Source: Burkholderiales bacterium 8X
Lineage (GTDB): Bacteria; Pseudomonadota; Gammaproteobacteria; Burkholderiales; Burkholderiaceae_C
Direction of reading: 5' to 3'
Assembly: GCA_902506565.1 (NCBI GenBank)
Contig: LR732703.1
Location: 4,420,883-4,484,882 of the forward strand
DNA: 64,000 nucleotides
How positions within the stretch are numbered: position 1 is the stretch's first letter; each line of letters opens with the position of its first letter. The notes under the pieces were generated by a model. The model made no database searches, was not told the origin of the DNA, and saw only the letters and a program-made list of their open reading frames with translations. Position numbers and translations under genes: made by a program. This document shows, one piece after another, positions 8,498-18,004 of this stretch.

Positions 8498-9300
8498 ACA
8501 TGCTCGACAAGGATCTGATCGGCCGACTGGCCGCCGAACTGCACCAGAGCGAGAAGTCGCGGGTGCAGGTCAGGCATTTTTCGCAGCGCCATCCCGAAAT
8601 GACGATCGAGGACGGCTACGCGATCTCGCGCGCCTGGGTCGCGGCCAAGCTGGCCGAGGGCCGGGTGGTGCGCGGCCACAAGATCGGGCTGACCTCGCGC
8701 GCGATGCAGCAGTCGAGCCAGATCGACGAGCCCGACTACGGGACGCTCCTGGACGACATGTTCTTCGAGCAGGGCGACATCCCCTTCGACCGCTTCATCG
8801 CGCCGCGGGTCGAGGTCGAGCTCGCCTTCGTGCTCGGCCGCCGGCTGCAAGGCCCGAACGTGACGCTCTGCGACGTGCTGGCCGCCACCGACTACGTGCT
8901 GCCGGCCATCGAGATCATCGACGCCCGCATCGAGCAGTTCGACCGCGATACGCGCAAGCCGCGCCGCGTCTTCGACACCATCGCGGACAACGCCGCCAAT
9001 GCCGGCATCGTGACCGGCGGACGCCCGGTCAAGCCGGACGCGGTCGACCTGCGCTGGGTCGCGGCGCTGCTCTACAAGAACGGCGTCATCGAGGAATCGG
9101 GCGTCGCCGCGGCGGTGCTCAATCACCCGGCCACCGGCGTGGCCTGGCTGGCCAACAAGCTGGCGCCCTGGGACGAGGCGCTGGAGGCCGGCGAAGTGGT
9201 GCTGGGCGGATCGTTCACGCGGCCGACCACGGCGGTGCGCGGCGACACCTTCCATGCAGACTACGGTCCGCTCGGTTCCATTTCCTTTCGATTCACCTGA
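8494..9300 (+). CDS. hpaH: 2-oxohept-3-ene-1,7-dioate hydratase
   Basis: A 268-residue member of the hydratase/decarboxylase (MhpD/HpaH) family. It contains [12 protein letters not shown], the metal-binding [12 protein letters not shown] (acidic residues near 105-109) and a [13 protein letters not shown] end, all diagnostic. The enzyme adds water to the enol diene to give 4-hydroxy-2-oxoheptanedioate. Start at 8494 overlaps the hpaF stop; a second ATG two codons downstream is possible. Confidence 0.93.
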   Translation: MNMLDKDLIGRLAAELHQSEKSRVQVRHFSQRHPEMTIEDGYAISRAWVAAKLAEGRVVRGHKIGLTSRAMQQSSQIDEPDYGTLLDDMFFEQGDIPFDRFIAPRVEVELAFVLGRRLQGPNVTLCDVLAATDYVLPAIEIIDARIEQFDRDTRKPRRVFDTIADNAANAGIVTGGRPVKPDAVDLRWVAALLYKNGVIEESGVAAAVLNHPATGVAWLANKLAPWDEALEAGEVVLGGSFTRPTTAVRGDTFHADYGPLGSISFRFT

Positions 9301-9314
9301 AGCGGCCACCCTCC

Positions 9315-10136
9315 ATGCAAACGCCCGTCAATCCTTTCAAAGAAGCCCTCAAGGCCGGCCAGGCACAGATCGGCCTCTGGGTCGGCCTGGCCGACGGCTA
9401 TGCCGCCGAACTCATCGCCGGCACCGGCTACGACTGGCTGCTGCTCGACGGCGAGCATGCGCCCAACGACGTGCGCTCGATCCTGCGGCAGCTGCAGGCG
9501 GTCTCGAGCGCCTGGTCGGCCGGCGGCCCGCGCTCGCATCCCGTGGTGCGGGTGCCGGTCGGCGAGACGGCGCTGATCAAGCAGGTGCTCGACCTCGGCG
9601 CGCAGACCGTGCTGGTGCCGATGGTCGACACCGCCGAGCAGGCCACGCAGCTGGTGCAGGCAATGCGCTACCCGCCCGAGGGCATCCGCGGCATGGGAAG
9701 CGCCCTGGCACGCGCCTCGCGCTGGCAGGCCTATCCGAACTACCTGCACGAAGCCAACGCCCAGGCCTGCCTGCTGGTGCAGGTCGAGACCGTGGAAGCG
9801 ATGCGCAACATCGACGCGATCGCCGCGACGCCGGGTGTCGACGGCGTCTTCATCGGGCCGGCCGACCTGTCGGCATCGATGGGCTTCGTCGGGCAGCCGA
9901 ACCATCCGGAAGTGCAGGCGGAGATCGCACGCGGCATCTCGCGCATCAAGGCGGCCGGCAAGGCGCCCGGTATTCTCTCGACCACCGACGAGCAAGCGCG
10001 CAAGTGGCTGGCCGCTGGCGCGCTCTTCGTCGCGGTCGGCGTCGACACGATGCTGCTCGCCGCGGCCGCGCGCCAACTGCTCGCCGGCTTCCGCGACGAC
10101 GTGCCGAAGACGGCACCGGGGCCGAATGGCTACTGA
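9315..10136 (+). CDS. hpaI: 4-hydroxy-2-oxoheptane-1,7-dioate aldolase
   Basis: A 273-residue class II metal-dependent aldolase of the HpcH/HpaI family. It shows [12 protein letters not shown], the arginine region VVRVPVG, the metal ligand glutamate in VQVETVEAM and the aspartate in [11 protein letters not shown]. It splits the last C7 intermediate into pyruvate and succinate semialdehyde, closing the homoprotocatechuate pathway. It is 14 bases after hpaH and followed by a short tandem repeat. Confidence 0.94.
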   Translation: MQTPVNPFKEALKAGQAQIGLWVGLADGYAAELIAGTGYDWLLLDGEHAPNDVRSILRQLQAVSSAWSAGGPRSHPVVRVPVGETALIKQVLDLGAQTVLVPMVDTAEQATQLVQAMRYPPEGIRGMGSALARASRWQAYPNYLHEANAQACLLVQVETVEAMRNIDAIAATPGVDGVFIGPADLSASMGFVGQPNHPEVQAEIARGISRIKAAGKAPGILSTTDEQARKWLAAGALFVAVGVDTMLLAAAARQLLAGFRDDVPKTAPGPNGY

Positions 10137-10143
10137 ACGAAGA

Positions 10144-10167
10144 CCGACAACCGACAACCGACAACCG
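10144..10167. repeat. 7-bp tandem repeat between hpaI and the dehydratase gene
   Basis: Three copies of CCGACAA (10144-10150, 10151-10157, 10158-10164) and a partial fourth fill most of the 39-nt gap, eight bases after the hpaI stop and just before the next start codon, so copy number could alter the spacing or the ribosome-binding region. Confidence 0.6.
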
Positions 10168-10175
10168 AGATCCGA

Positions 10176-11930
10176 ATGAACGACGACACCGCCGACAAGC
10201 CGGGCCCGAGCGGCTTCCGCTCGGCCATCATCCGCGACGGCACGATCCGCGCCACCACCCGCAGCTTCCTGCACGCGCTCGGGCAGGACGACGAGGACAT
10301 CGCCCGCCCGCACATCGGCGTGTTCCACACCGGCGGCGAGATGAGCCCCTGCAACCTCAACCTGCGCGAGCAGGCGCAGCATGCCAAGACCGGCATCTAC
10401 GCGGGCGGCGGCACCCCGCACGAATGCCCAGTGGTGTCGGTGAGCGACGGCCTCACGATGGCGCATTCGGGCATGCGTTTCTCGCTGATCTCGCGCGAAC
10501 TCATTGCCGACAGCGTCGAGGCCTCGACCCGCGGCCACCAATGGGACGGCATCTTCGCGATCGGCGCCTGCGACAAGAACCTGCCGGGCTTGATGATGGG
10601 CATGGTGCGCTGCAACGTGCCGAGCGTGTTCGTGCACGGCGGCTCGGCGCTGCCGGGCCAGATGCCGGGCCCCGATGGCCGCGACCTGAACGTGGTCGAC
10701 ACCTACGAAACCATCGGCCAGGTGCTGGCCGGCACCGCGACCGCGGACGAGCTCGAGCACATGAGCCGCGCCTGCCTGCCGACCGCCGGCGCCTGCGCCG
10801 GGCAGTTCACGGCCAACACCATGGGCATGGTGTCGGAAGCGCTCGGGCTGGCGCCGATCGGCTCCAGCATGGTGCCGGCCGTCTTCAGCGAACGGGCACC
10901 CTTGATGCGGCGCGCCGCCCGCACGCTGATGAAGGCGGTGATGGCGAGCCGCGACGGCGGCGGTCCGCTGCCGCGCGACATCGTGACCCGCAAGGCGCTC
11001 GAGAACGCCTGCGCGGTGGTGTCGGCCACCGGCGGATCGACCAACGCGGCGCTGCACCTGCCGGCGATCGCGCACGAGGCCGGCATCCGCTTCCACCTGG
11101 ACGACGTGGCCGAGGTGTTCGCCCGCACGCCGCTGGTCGCCGACCTGCGGCCGGGCGGCAAGTACCTGGCGCGCGACGTGTTCTACATCGGCGGCGCCGG
11201 GGTCATCCTGCGCACCCTGCTCGAGCAAGGCTTCCTGCATGGCGACGCCCTCACCTTCACCGGCCGCACCCTGGCCGAGGAAGTCGCGGATGCCGCCGAG
11301 CCGGACGGCCGGGTGGTGCGCAAGCCGGGCGAGCCGCTCAGCCGCGATGGCGGGCTGGCGGTGCTCAAGGGCAACCTCTGCCCCGATGGCGCGCTGCTCA
11401 AGACCGCCGGCCTCTCGACCCTGGTGCACCGCGGGCCGGCCCGGGTCTTCGATTCGGAGGAAGAAGCGCAGACAGCGGTGCAGAACCGCCGCTACGAAGC
11501 CGGCGACGTGATCGTGATCCGGAACGAGGGCCCCAAGGGCAGCCCCGGCATGCGCGAGATGCTGGGCATCACCGCGGTACTGTACGGGCAGGGCATGGGC
11601 GACAAGGTCGCGCTCCTGACCGACGGCCGCTTCTCCGGCGCCACCCGGGGCCTTTGCATCGGCTACGCCGGGCCCGAGGCGGCGGACGGCGGGCCGATCG
11701 CGGCCTTGAAGAATGGCGACATCGTGTCGATAGACGCGCGGCCGCAGGCCCGCAGCATCGCCGTCGAGCTGAGCGATGCCGAAATTGCCGGCCGGCTGGC
11801 GCAACGTGAGGTAAACGCGGGGGTACGGCTCGGCGGCTTGCTGGAAAAATACGCCCTGACCGTGCGGCCGAGCCACCAGGGTGCGGTGACGCATTCGGGC
11901 GCCGTGACCTGGCTGCGCGACGAAAGCTGA
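10176..11930 (+). CDS. IlvD/Edd-family dehydratase of unknown substrate
   Basis: A 584-residue Fe-S dehydratase. The three cluster cysteines are present: Cys59 in SPCN, Cys132 in GACDKN and Cys207 in TAGACAG. SVSDGLTMAHSGMRFSLISR and TDGRFSGATRG are family signatures. IlvD makes 2-oxo acids for branched amino acids; Edd and relatives dehydrate sugar acids. Several positions depart from typical IlvD (HTGGEMSPCN instead of NxWNExxPCN), and it sits in a catabolic cluster rather than with ilv genes, so a sugar-acid or similar hydroxy acid is a reasonable guess, not shown. It lacks an overlap with hpaI, so it may be a separate module. Confidence 0.8.
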   Translation: MNDDTADKPGPSGFRSAIIRDGTIRATTRSFLHALGQDDEDIARPHIGVFHTGGEMSPCNLNLREQAQHAKTGIYAGGGTPHECPVVSVSDGLTMAHSGMRFSLISRELIADSVEASTRGHQWDGIFAIGACDKNLPGLMMGMVRCNVPSVFVHGGSALPGQMPGPDGRDLNVVDTYETIGQVLAGTATADELEHMSRACLPTAGACAGQFTANTMGMVSEALGLAPIGSSMVPAVFSERAPLMRRAARTLMKAVMASRDGGGPLPRDIVTRKALENACAVVSATGGSTNAALHLPAIAHEAGIRFHLDDVAEVFARTPLVADLRPGGKYLARDVFYIGGAGVILRTLLEQGFLHGDALTFTGRTLAEEVADAAEPDGRVVRKPGEPLSRDGGLAVLKGNLCPDGALLKTAGLSTLVHRGPARVFDSEEEAQTAVQNRRYEAGDVIVIRNEGPKGSPGMREMLGITAVLYGQGMGDKVALLTDGRFSGATRGLCIGYAGPEAADGGPIAALKNGDIVSIDARPQARSIAVELSDAEIAGRLAQREVNAGVRLGGLLEKYALTVRPSHQGAVTHSGAVTWLRDES

Positions 11931-11970
11931 CTTCCCCGATCCACATCACTTCCAACCAACGGAGATATCC

Positions 11971-12960
11971 ATGAACTTCACCCGCCGCCACCTGCTGCAG
12001 ACCACCGGCGCCACGGCGCTGCTCGCCAGCATCGGCCAGCAAGCCTTCGCGCAGAACCTCGATACCGCCACCATCGTGACCGGCTTCGCGGCCGGCGGAA
12101 CCTCCGACACCACCTGCCGCAGGCTCGCCACCAAGCTTAGCCCGGGCTACGCCAAGTCGGCCGTGGTGGTCGAGAACCGCACCGGCGCCGGTGGCCGCAT
12201 CGCGGTCGAGTACGTGAAGGGCCGGCCGGCCGACGGCGCGACCATCCTGCAGACGCCGACCTCGATCCTCACCATCTACCCGCACATCTACAAGAAGCTC
12301 TCGTACGACCCGGTCAACGACATCACGCCGGTCAGCCTGGCCTGCGTGTTCGACTTCGGCTTCGCCGTGGGCCCGGCGGTGCCGGCGAGCGTCAAGACCG
12401 TCCCCGAATTCCTGGCCTGGATCAAGGCCAACCCGGGCAACGCCAACTTCGGTTCGCCCGCCGCCGGCTCCACGCCGCACTTCATCGGAGCGCTGCTCGG
12501 CAAGCAGGCCGGCGTCGACTTCAAGCATGCCGCCTACCGCGGCACCCAGCCGGCGATGCTCGACCTGCTCGGCGGCAACATCTCGGCGGTGTCCGGCCCG
12601 ATCGGCGACATCACCCAGCACTTGCCGACCGGCAAGATCCGCATCCTGGGCGTCTCCGGCGAGAAGCGCAGCCGCTTCGCGCCCGACGTGCCGACCTTCG
12701 AGGAACAGGGCGTTAAGAACGTGTCGCACAGCGAATGGTTCGCCTTCTTCCTGCCGGCCAAGGCCTCGCCCGAAGTGGTCGGCCGCCTGAATGCCGCAAT
12801 GAAGACGGCGCTCGCCACCAAGGAAGTCATGGACGGGCTCGGCACCTTCGGGCTCGAAGCCATGTCCTCGTCGCCCGCCGAACTGACCGAGCTCCTCAAG
12901 AAGGACACCGCGAAGTGGGCGCCCATCGTCAAGGAAGTCGGCTTCACCGCAGAAGGCTAA
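11971..12960 (+). CDS. Bug-family (TctC-like) periplasmic solute-binding protein
   Basis: A 329-residue secreted protein. The N-terminus MNFTRRHLLQTTG has a twin-arginine-like pattern and is followed by a hydrophobic stretch and an AFAQ cleavage site near residue 28. The mature part has the Bug signature of GFAAGGTSD, VENRTGAGG and GSPAAGSTPHF. Such receptors bind organic acids and normally serve TctAB membrane partners; none is in this window, as is common for the many orphan Bug proteins of Burkholderiales. It probably captures the substrate degraded by the neighbouring enzymes. Confidence 0.88.
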   Translation: MNFTRRHLLQTTGATALLASIGQQAFAQNLDTATIVTGFAAGGTSDTTCRRLATKLSPGYAKSAVVVENRTGAGGRIAVEYVKGRPADGATILQTPTSILTIYPHIYKKLSYDPVNDITPVSLACVFDFGFAVGPAVPASVKTVPEFLAWIKANPGNANFGSPAAGSTPHFIGALLGKQAGVDFKHAAYRGTQPAMLDLLGGNISAVSGPIGDITQHLPTGKIRILGVSGEKRSRFAPDVPTFEEQGVKNVSHSEWFAFFLPAKASPEVVGRLNAAMKTALATKEVMDGLGTFGLEAMSSSPAELTELLKKDTAKWAPIVKEVGFTAEG

Positions 12961-12974
12961 GGAACCATCCCGTC

Positions 12975-13766
12975 ATGAACATGCTTGCCGAAGCGCCGCC
13001 AGCGGCGCTGGTCCATCCCAACCTGCATCCGGACGAGCGCGCAGCGCGGCTGCAGCTGGCCGCCTGCTACCGCGTCTTCGCGATGCTGGGCTGGACCGAG
13101 ATGATCTACAACCACATCACCGTGCGGCTGCCCGACAGCGTGACCGGCGGCGAGAAGCAGTTCCTGATCAACCCGTTCGGGCTCCACTACAGCGAGGTCA
13201 CGGCCAGCAACCTGGTCAAGATCGACCTGCAGGGCAAGGTGCTGGACGGCTCGACCCATCCGGTCAACCCGGCCGGCTTCACGGTGCACGCGGCCATCCA
13301 CGACGGACTGCCGGGTGCCCACTGCGTGATGCACACCCACACCACCTCGGGCGTCGCCGTGGCCTGCCTGCAGGGCGGGCTGCAGCAGACCAACTTCTAT
13401 ACCGCCCAGCTGCATGGCATGGTCGCGTACCACGAGTTCGAGGGCATCACGATCCATGCGGACGAAGGCCCGCGGCTCCTGGCCAGCATCGGCGACAAGC
13501 ATGCCGTGATCCTGCGCAACCACGGCCTCCTGGCCTGGGGCCACACGCTGCCGCAGACCTTCGCGATCCTCTGGACGCTGCAGCGCGCCTGCGACATCCA
13601 GCTCGCGACGCTGTCGATGGGCGCACCCATCCCGATCCCGGCCGCGGTGGCCGAGCGCTGCACGCAGGACGCGCTGCAGTTCAACCCGAACCACGGCGCC
13701 GGCCAGGACGTGTTCGACGCGCTGGTGCGCCAGGTCGAGCGGCTGGACGACTCCTACAAGCATTGA
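12975..13766 (+). CDS. Class II aldolase/adducin-family protein
   Basis: A 263-residue zinc-dependent aldolase-fold protein. It opens MNMLAEAPPAALVHPNLHPD and contains FGLHYSEVTASNLVKIDLQG, the zinc-ligand region HCVMHTHTTSGVA and RNHGLLAWG, the standard order for fuculose-phosphate-aldolase relatives and adducin-like decarboxylases. The substrate cannot be told from sequence. The stop of the Bug gene lies 14 bases upstream, so they are probably co-transcribed. Confidence 0.82.
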   Translation: MNMLAEAPPAALVHPNLHPDERAARLQLAACYRVFAMLGWTEMIYNHITVRLPDSVTGGEKQFLINPFGLHYSEVTASNLVKIDLQGKVLDGSTHPVNPAGFTVHAAIHDGLPGAHCVMHTHTTSGVAVACLQGGLQQTNFYTAQLHGMVAYHEFEGITIHADEGPRLLASIGDKHAVILRNHGLLAWGHTLPQTFAILWTLQRACDIQLATLSMGAPIPIPAAVAERCTQDALQFNPNHGAGQDVFDALVRQVERLDDSYKH

Positions 13767-13800
13767 GCCGGCCTCGACGCCGCTCTACACGAATCGACGG

Positions 13801-14778
13801 ATGAAAGTCACGATCTACGGCGCCGGCGCCATCGGCGGCTGGCTCGGCGTCGCGCTGGCGCAGGCCGGCTGCGACATCAACGTGGTGGCACGCGGCGCCA
13901 CGCTCGACGCCTTGAAGCAAAACGGCCTCGTGGTCATGCGTGGCGAAGCGGCCAGCCGCGTCTCCGTGCACGCGGTCGAAGACCCGGCCGAGCTCGGGCC
14001 GCAGGACCTGGTGCTGGTCGCCGTCAAGGCGCCCTCGCTCGCAGCGGTGGCGGCGCGCATCGGCCCGCTGATCGGTCCCGACACGATGGTCCTGACTGCG
14101 ATGAACGGCGTGCCCTGGTGGTTCCTGGACGGCGGCTTCGGCGGGCCGATCAGCGGCCACCGGCTGGCCGCGGTCGACCCCGACGGCGCGATTGCCCAGG
14201 CCATCCCGACCCGCCACGTGCTGGGCGGCGTGGTGCATGCCAGCTGTTCGCTCGATGCGCCCGGCGTGGTGCGGCATCACTTCGGCAACGGCCTGATCGT
14301 CGGCGAGCCTTCGGGCGAGAGCACCCCGCGGGCAACGGCGCTGGTCGAGCTGCTGCTGCGCGCCGGCATCGACGCACGGCTTTCGCCGCAGATCCAGAAG
14401 GACGTCTGGTACAAGCTCTGGGGCAACATGACGGTCAACCCGATCAGCGCGCTGACCGGCGCCACCACCGACCTGATCCTCGGCGACGACCTGGTGCGCA
14501 ACTTCATCTCGGCCGTGATGCTCGAGGCCAAGGAGATCGGCGCGCGCATCGGCATACCGATCGCCGACAGCCCGGAGGACCGGCATGCGGTCACGCGCAA
14601 GCTGGGCGCCTTCAAGACCTCGATGCTGCAGGACGTGGAAGCGCGCCGGCCGGTCGAGCTCGATGCGCTGGTCACGGTGGTGCGCGAGCTGGGCGAGTTG
14701 ACGCGGGTGCCGACGCCCTTCACGGATGCGCTGCTCGGCCTGTCCCGATTGCAAACCCGCGGACTCGGGCTCTACTGA
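13801..14778 (+). CDS. 2-dehydropantoate 2-reductase-family oxidoreductase (PanE/ApbA-like)
   Basis: A 325-residue NADP-dependent reductase: Rossmann GAGAIGG at 7-13, and the catalytic lysine in [10 protein letters not shown] with the following Asn, as in ketopantoate reductase. Burkholderiales carry several PanE paralogues in catabolic clusters, so this one may reduce another 2-oxo acid rather than make pantoate. It ends convergently with alr, with a 7-nt overlap of the two coding ends (14772-14778). Confidence 0.82.
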   Translation: MKVTIYGAGAIGGWLGVALAQAGCDINVVARGATLDALKQNGLVVMRGEAASRVSVHAVEDPAELGPQDLVLVAVKAPSLAAVAARIGPLIGPDTMVLTAMNGVPWWFLDGGFGGPISGHRLAAVDPDGAIAQAIPTRHVLGGVVHASCSLDAPGVVRHHFGNGLIVGEPSGESTPRATALVELLLRAGIDARLSPQIQKDVWYKLWGNMTVNPISALTGATTDLILGDDLVRNFISAVMLEAKEIGARIGIPIADSPEDRHAVTRKLGAFKTSMLQDVEARRPVELDALVTVVRELGELTRVPTPFTDALLGLSRLQTRGLGLY

Positions 14779-15875
14779 GCCCGGCCCTCATCGAGCGCGA
14801 ACGGCACGCGCGGCGCCACCGCGCAGAGCAGTTCGTAGCCGATGGTGCCGGCCGAAGCGGCGACCTCGTCGATCGACAACTCGGCGCCTTTCGAGGAACG
14901 GCCCCACAACACGACTTCGCTGTCGATGCCGGCGGACGGCAGCGGCGTCAGGTCGACCGCCACCATGTCCATGCTGACCCGGCCGACGAGGCGGGTTCGC
15001 ACGCCGTCGACCAGCACCGGCGTGCCGGTGTTGCAATGGCGCGGGTAGCCGTCGCCGTAACCCACCGCCGCAATGCCGATCCGAAGCGGCCGGTCGGCAA
15101 CGAAGTTCGAGCCGTAGCCGACCGTGTCGCCCACCGCCAGTTCCTGCGTGGCGATGAGACGGGTGGCGAGCGTCATCGCGGGCTGCAATTGCCAGTGCGC
15201 CGCGTCGTGCGCCGGAAAGTCGGGCGCGCTGCCATAGAGAAGGATGCCGGGCCGAACCCAGTCGGCGCGCGTCTGGCCGGCATGCCGGAGCACGGCGGCG
15301 CTGTTGGCCAGGCTCCGCTCGCCCGGCAGGTCTTGCGTGGCGCGCTCGAAGACTTCGATCTGCTGCGCGATGCCGCGCGGCCCGTCGGCATCGCTGAAAT
15401 GCGTCATGAGCGAGATCTCGTCGACCTGCGGCAAGGCATTGAGCCGCGTCCACGCGGCGGCGAAGCGCGCCGGCGGGAAGCCGAGCCGGTTCATGCCCGA
15501 GTTCATCTTGAGGAAGACGCGATGCGGCACCTGGGTCTTGTGGGCGGCCAGCATGTCGATCTGCGCATCGCAGTGCACGGTGTGCCAGAGGCCGAGGCGC
15601 GAGCAGAGCTCGAGATCGCGCGGCTCGAAGACGCCTTCGAGCAGCAGGATCGGGCCTCGCCAGCCGAGCGCCCTCACCCGCTCGGCTTCGGCCAGGTCGA
15701 GCAGCGCGAAGCCGTCGGCCGCGCGAAACGACTCGAACACCCGCTCGATGCCATGCCCGTAGGCATTGGCCTTGACCACGGCCCACACGCGCGCATCCTG
15801 CGCGGCCCGGCGCGCCCGGTCGAGGTTGTGCCGCAGCGCTTCGGCGTGAACGGTGGCAAGGATGGGACGGGGCAT
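14772..15875 (-). CDS. alr: Alanine racemase
   Basis: A 367-residue fold-type III PLP enzyme starting [10 protein letters not shown]. The PLP lysine is Lys35 in [10 protein letters not shown] and the second catalytic base is Tyr254 in [16 protein letters not shown] and [11 protein letters not shown] are further signatures. It supplies D-alanine for peptidoglycan. The open frame extends 26 residues upstream without conservation, so I start at 15875. It is divergent from lplT. Confidence 0.95.
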   Translation of the reverse strand: MPRPILATVHAEALRHNLDRARRAAQDARVWAVVKANAYGHGIERVFESFRAADGFALLDLAEAERVRALGWRGPILLLEGVFEPRDLELCSRLGLWHTVHCDAQIDMLAAHKTQVPHRVFLKMNSGMNRLGFPPARFAAAWTRLNALPQVDEISLMTHFSDADGPRGIAQQIEVFERATQDLPGERSLANSAAVLRHAGQTRADWVRPGILLYGSAPDFPAHDAAHWQLQPAMTLATRLIATQELAVGDTVGYGSNFVADRPLRIGIAAVGYGDGYPRHCNTGTPVLVDGVRTRLVGRVSMDMVAVDLTPLPSAGIDSEVVLWGRSSKGAELSIDEVAASAGTIGYELLCAVAPRVPFALDEGRAQ

Positions 15876-15963
15876 GCGCGAAACGGCGGGAGGTTGTTGA
15901 AAACATTGACACGAACAGGCCCTCGCCGTGCGTGGACAACGCCATTTTGGCACTGCACCCCCA

Positions 15964-15972
15964 TGCTATAAC
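15964..15972 (+). promoter_or_regulatory. Possible extended -10 promoter element for lplT
   Basis: TGCTATAAC matches a TGn-TATAAT extended -10, about 84 bases before lplT in the 180-bp alr-lplT divergent gap. No good -35 at 17-bp spacing is present, so it is only a candidate. Confidence 0.3.
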
Positions 15973-16055
15973 CGCGAGACCGTCCCGGGGGCGGACCCAC
16001 CTTCTCTACTGCCAGCAGCCCCACTATCCGGCCCCAATCGGCCAGCCAGCCATCG

Positions 16056-17360
16056 ATGAAGCGCGGTTTCTACACCATCATGTCGGCCCAGTTCTTCTCG
16101 TCGCTGGCCGACAACGCGCTCTTCGTCGCGGCGGTGGAACTGATGAGGACCGCAGGCGCACCCGAATGGCAACGCGCCGCGCTGGTGCCCATCTTCACGA
16201 TCTTCTACGTGGCGCTCGCGCCCTTGGTCGGCGCCTTTGCCGATGCGCTGCCGAAGGGCCGCGTGATGTTCGTGAGCAACTTCATCAAGGTGGCCGGCTG
16301 CCTCCTGATGTTGTTCGGCACCCATCCGCTCTTGTCCTATGCGGTGGTCGGGCTCGGCGCCGCGGCCTACTCGCCCGCCAAGTACGGCATCCTCACCGAG
16401 CTGCTGCCCGCGTCGCAACTGGTCAAGGCCAACGGCTGGATCGAGGGCCTGACGATCGCATCGATCATCCTCGGCATCGTGCTCGGCGGACAACTGGTGG
16501 GCCATGCGCTGTCGAGCCAGCTGCTCGCGCTCGACTTCCCGATCATCGACACCGGGGTCGACACGGCCCCCGAGGCCGCGATCGCGGCGCTGATCCTGGT
16601 CTACCTGATCGCGGCCTGGTTCAACACCCGCATTCCGCACACCGGCGTCGAGATGCGGCCGCTGCGCGCCAATCCGCAGCACGGCATCCTGCGCAACATG
16701 GCGGCCCTCCTGCCCGACTTCTGGCATTGCAACTCGCGCCTCTGGCGCGACAAGCTCGGGCAGATCTCGCTCGCCACCACCACCCTGTTCTGGGGCGCGG
16801 GCGGCAACCTCAAGTACATCGTGCTGGCCTGGGCCTCGCTCGCGCTCGGCTACAGCACCGCGCAGGCCTCGGCGCTCACCGGCGTGGTCGCCATCGGCAC
16901 CGCCATCGGCGCGATCGTGGCCTCGATGAAGATGCGGCTCGACATGGCGACCCGCGTGATACCGCTCGGTATCGCGATGGGGCTGCTCTTGATCGGCATG
17001 AACTTCATCGGCAACCTGTGGGTGGCGATTCCGTTCCTGATCCTCCTGGGCGGGCTCGGCGGCTTCCTGGTGGTGCCGATGAATGCGCTGCTGCAGCATC
17101 GCGGCCACAACCTGATGGGCGCCGGCCGCTCGATCGCGGTGCAGAACTTCAACGAGAACGCGAGCATCCTGCTGCTCGGCGCCTTCTACAGCGCCTGCAC
17201 CGGCTTCGGCTTGTCGGCCTATTCGGCCATCACGGCCTTTGGCGTGGTGGTCGCCGGCTTCATGTGGCTGATCCGCGGCTGGCACCTGCGCAACTGCAAA
17301 CGGCATCCTGAAGAAGTCGCGCACTTGCTGGCCATTGCGCGCAGCGACAAGCATCATTGA
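16056..17360 (+). CDS. lplT: Lysophospholipid transporter LplT-like MFS protein
   Basis: A 434-residue major facilitator protein. It opens MKRGFYTIMSAQFFSSLADN and has about 12 hydrophobic segments, with SPAKYGILTELLP in the family-conserved loop after helix 4 and GGFLVVPMNALLQHRG later. LplT flips lysophosphatidylethanolamine across the inner membrane for reacylation, usually with the Aas acyltransferase, which is not adjacent here. Family length is about 400-430. Confidence 0.88.
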   Translation: MKRGFYTIMSAQFFSSLADNALFVAAVELMRTAGAPEWQRAALVPIFTIFYVALAPLVGAFADALPKGRVMFVSNFIKVAGCLLMLFGTHPLLSYAVVGLGAAAYSPAKYGILTELLPASQLVKANGWIEGLTIASIILGIVLGGQLVGHALSSQLLALDFPIIDTGVDTAPEAAIAALILVYLIAAWFNTRIPHTGVEMRPLRANPQHGILRNMAALLPDFWHCNSRLWRDKLGQISLATTTLFWGAGGNLKYIVLAWASLALGYSTAQASALTGVVAIGTAIGAIVASMKMRLDMATRVIPLGIAMGLLLIGMNFIGNLWVAIPFLILLGGLGGFLVVPMNALLQHRGHNLMGAGRSIAVQNFNENASILLLGAFYSACTGFGLSAYSAITAFGVVVAGFMWLIRGWHLRNCKRHPEEVAHLLAIARSDKHH

Positions 17361-17464
17361 CGCTCCGGATACCTGCGGGCGGCGCAGGGCGGGGCGCTGC
17401 GCAGCCCATCCGCGCTCGCGACTCGATGTCCGCTGAACACAACCCGCCGCCGAGGAGATGAGCC

Positions 17465-17956
17465 ATGAACAGCGTCTACGACTTCGAGGCACGCCGCATC
17501 GACGGCAGCACGGTCCCTTTGTCGAGCTTCAAGGGCCGGGTGCTCTTGATCGTGAACACCGCGAGCAAATGCGGTTTCACGCCGCAGTTCGAGGGGCTCG
17601 AAACCCTCTACAAGACCTACGCGCCGCAAGGGCTCGAGGTGCTGGGCTTTCCGTCCAATCAGTTCGCCAATCAGGACCCGGGCAGCAACGACGAGATCGG
17701 CGCTTTCTGCACCAGGAACTACGGCGTCAGCTTTCCGATGATGGAGAAGATCGAGGTCAACGGCCCGGGTGCCGCGCCGCTCTATCGCTGGTTGGCGAGC
17801 AGCGCGCCGGGCCTTCTCGGCACCAAGGCGATCAAGTGGAACTTCACCAAGTTCCTGGTCGGGCGCGACGGCCAGGTCATCAAGCGCTACGCGCCGATGG
17901 ACACGCCGGCCTCGCTCGGCCGCGACATCGAGGCGGCACTGGCCGCGTCCGCCTAG
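17465..17956 (+). CDS. Glutathione peroxidase-family thiol peroxidase
   Basis: A 163-residue thioredoxin-fold protein. The peroxidatic cysteine is Cys36 in NTASKCGFTPQ; Gln66 (FPSNQF) and the Trp-Asn of IKWNFTKFLV complete the catalytic tetrad. Bacterial enzymes of this type reduce H2O2 and organic peroxides, often with thioredoxin rather than glutathione. A GGAG-type ribosome-binding sequence precedes the ATG. No signal peptide, so it is cytosolic. Confidence 0.92.
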   Translation: MNSVYDFEARRIDGSTVPLSSFKGRVLLIVNTASKCGFTPQFEGLETLYKTYAPQGLEVLGFPSNQFANQDPGSNDEIGAFCTRNYGVSFPMMEKIEVNGPGAAPLYRWLASSAPGLLGTKAIKWNFTKFLVGRDGQVIKRYAPMDTPASLGRDIEAALAASA

Positions 17957-18004
17957 CCGCAACCCAGCGTTCGATCGCGGCGCCGGCAACCAGCGCGCGC
18001 CAGC

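Noticed and set aside
9254-11894. Open frames of 851 and 877 residues on both strands
   Set aside because: They are shadows of hpaI and the IlvD/Edd gene; Arg/Ala/His-rich composition and no domain logic.
15943-15972. Sigma-54 promoter before lplT (TGGCAC present)
   Set aside because: The matching -12 element (TTGC at correct spacing) is missing.
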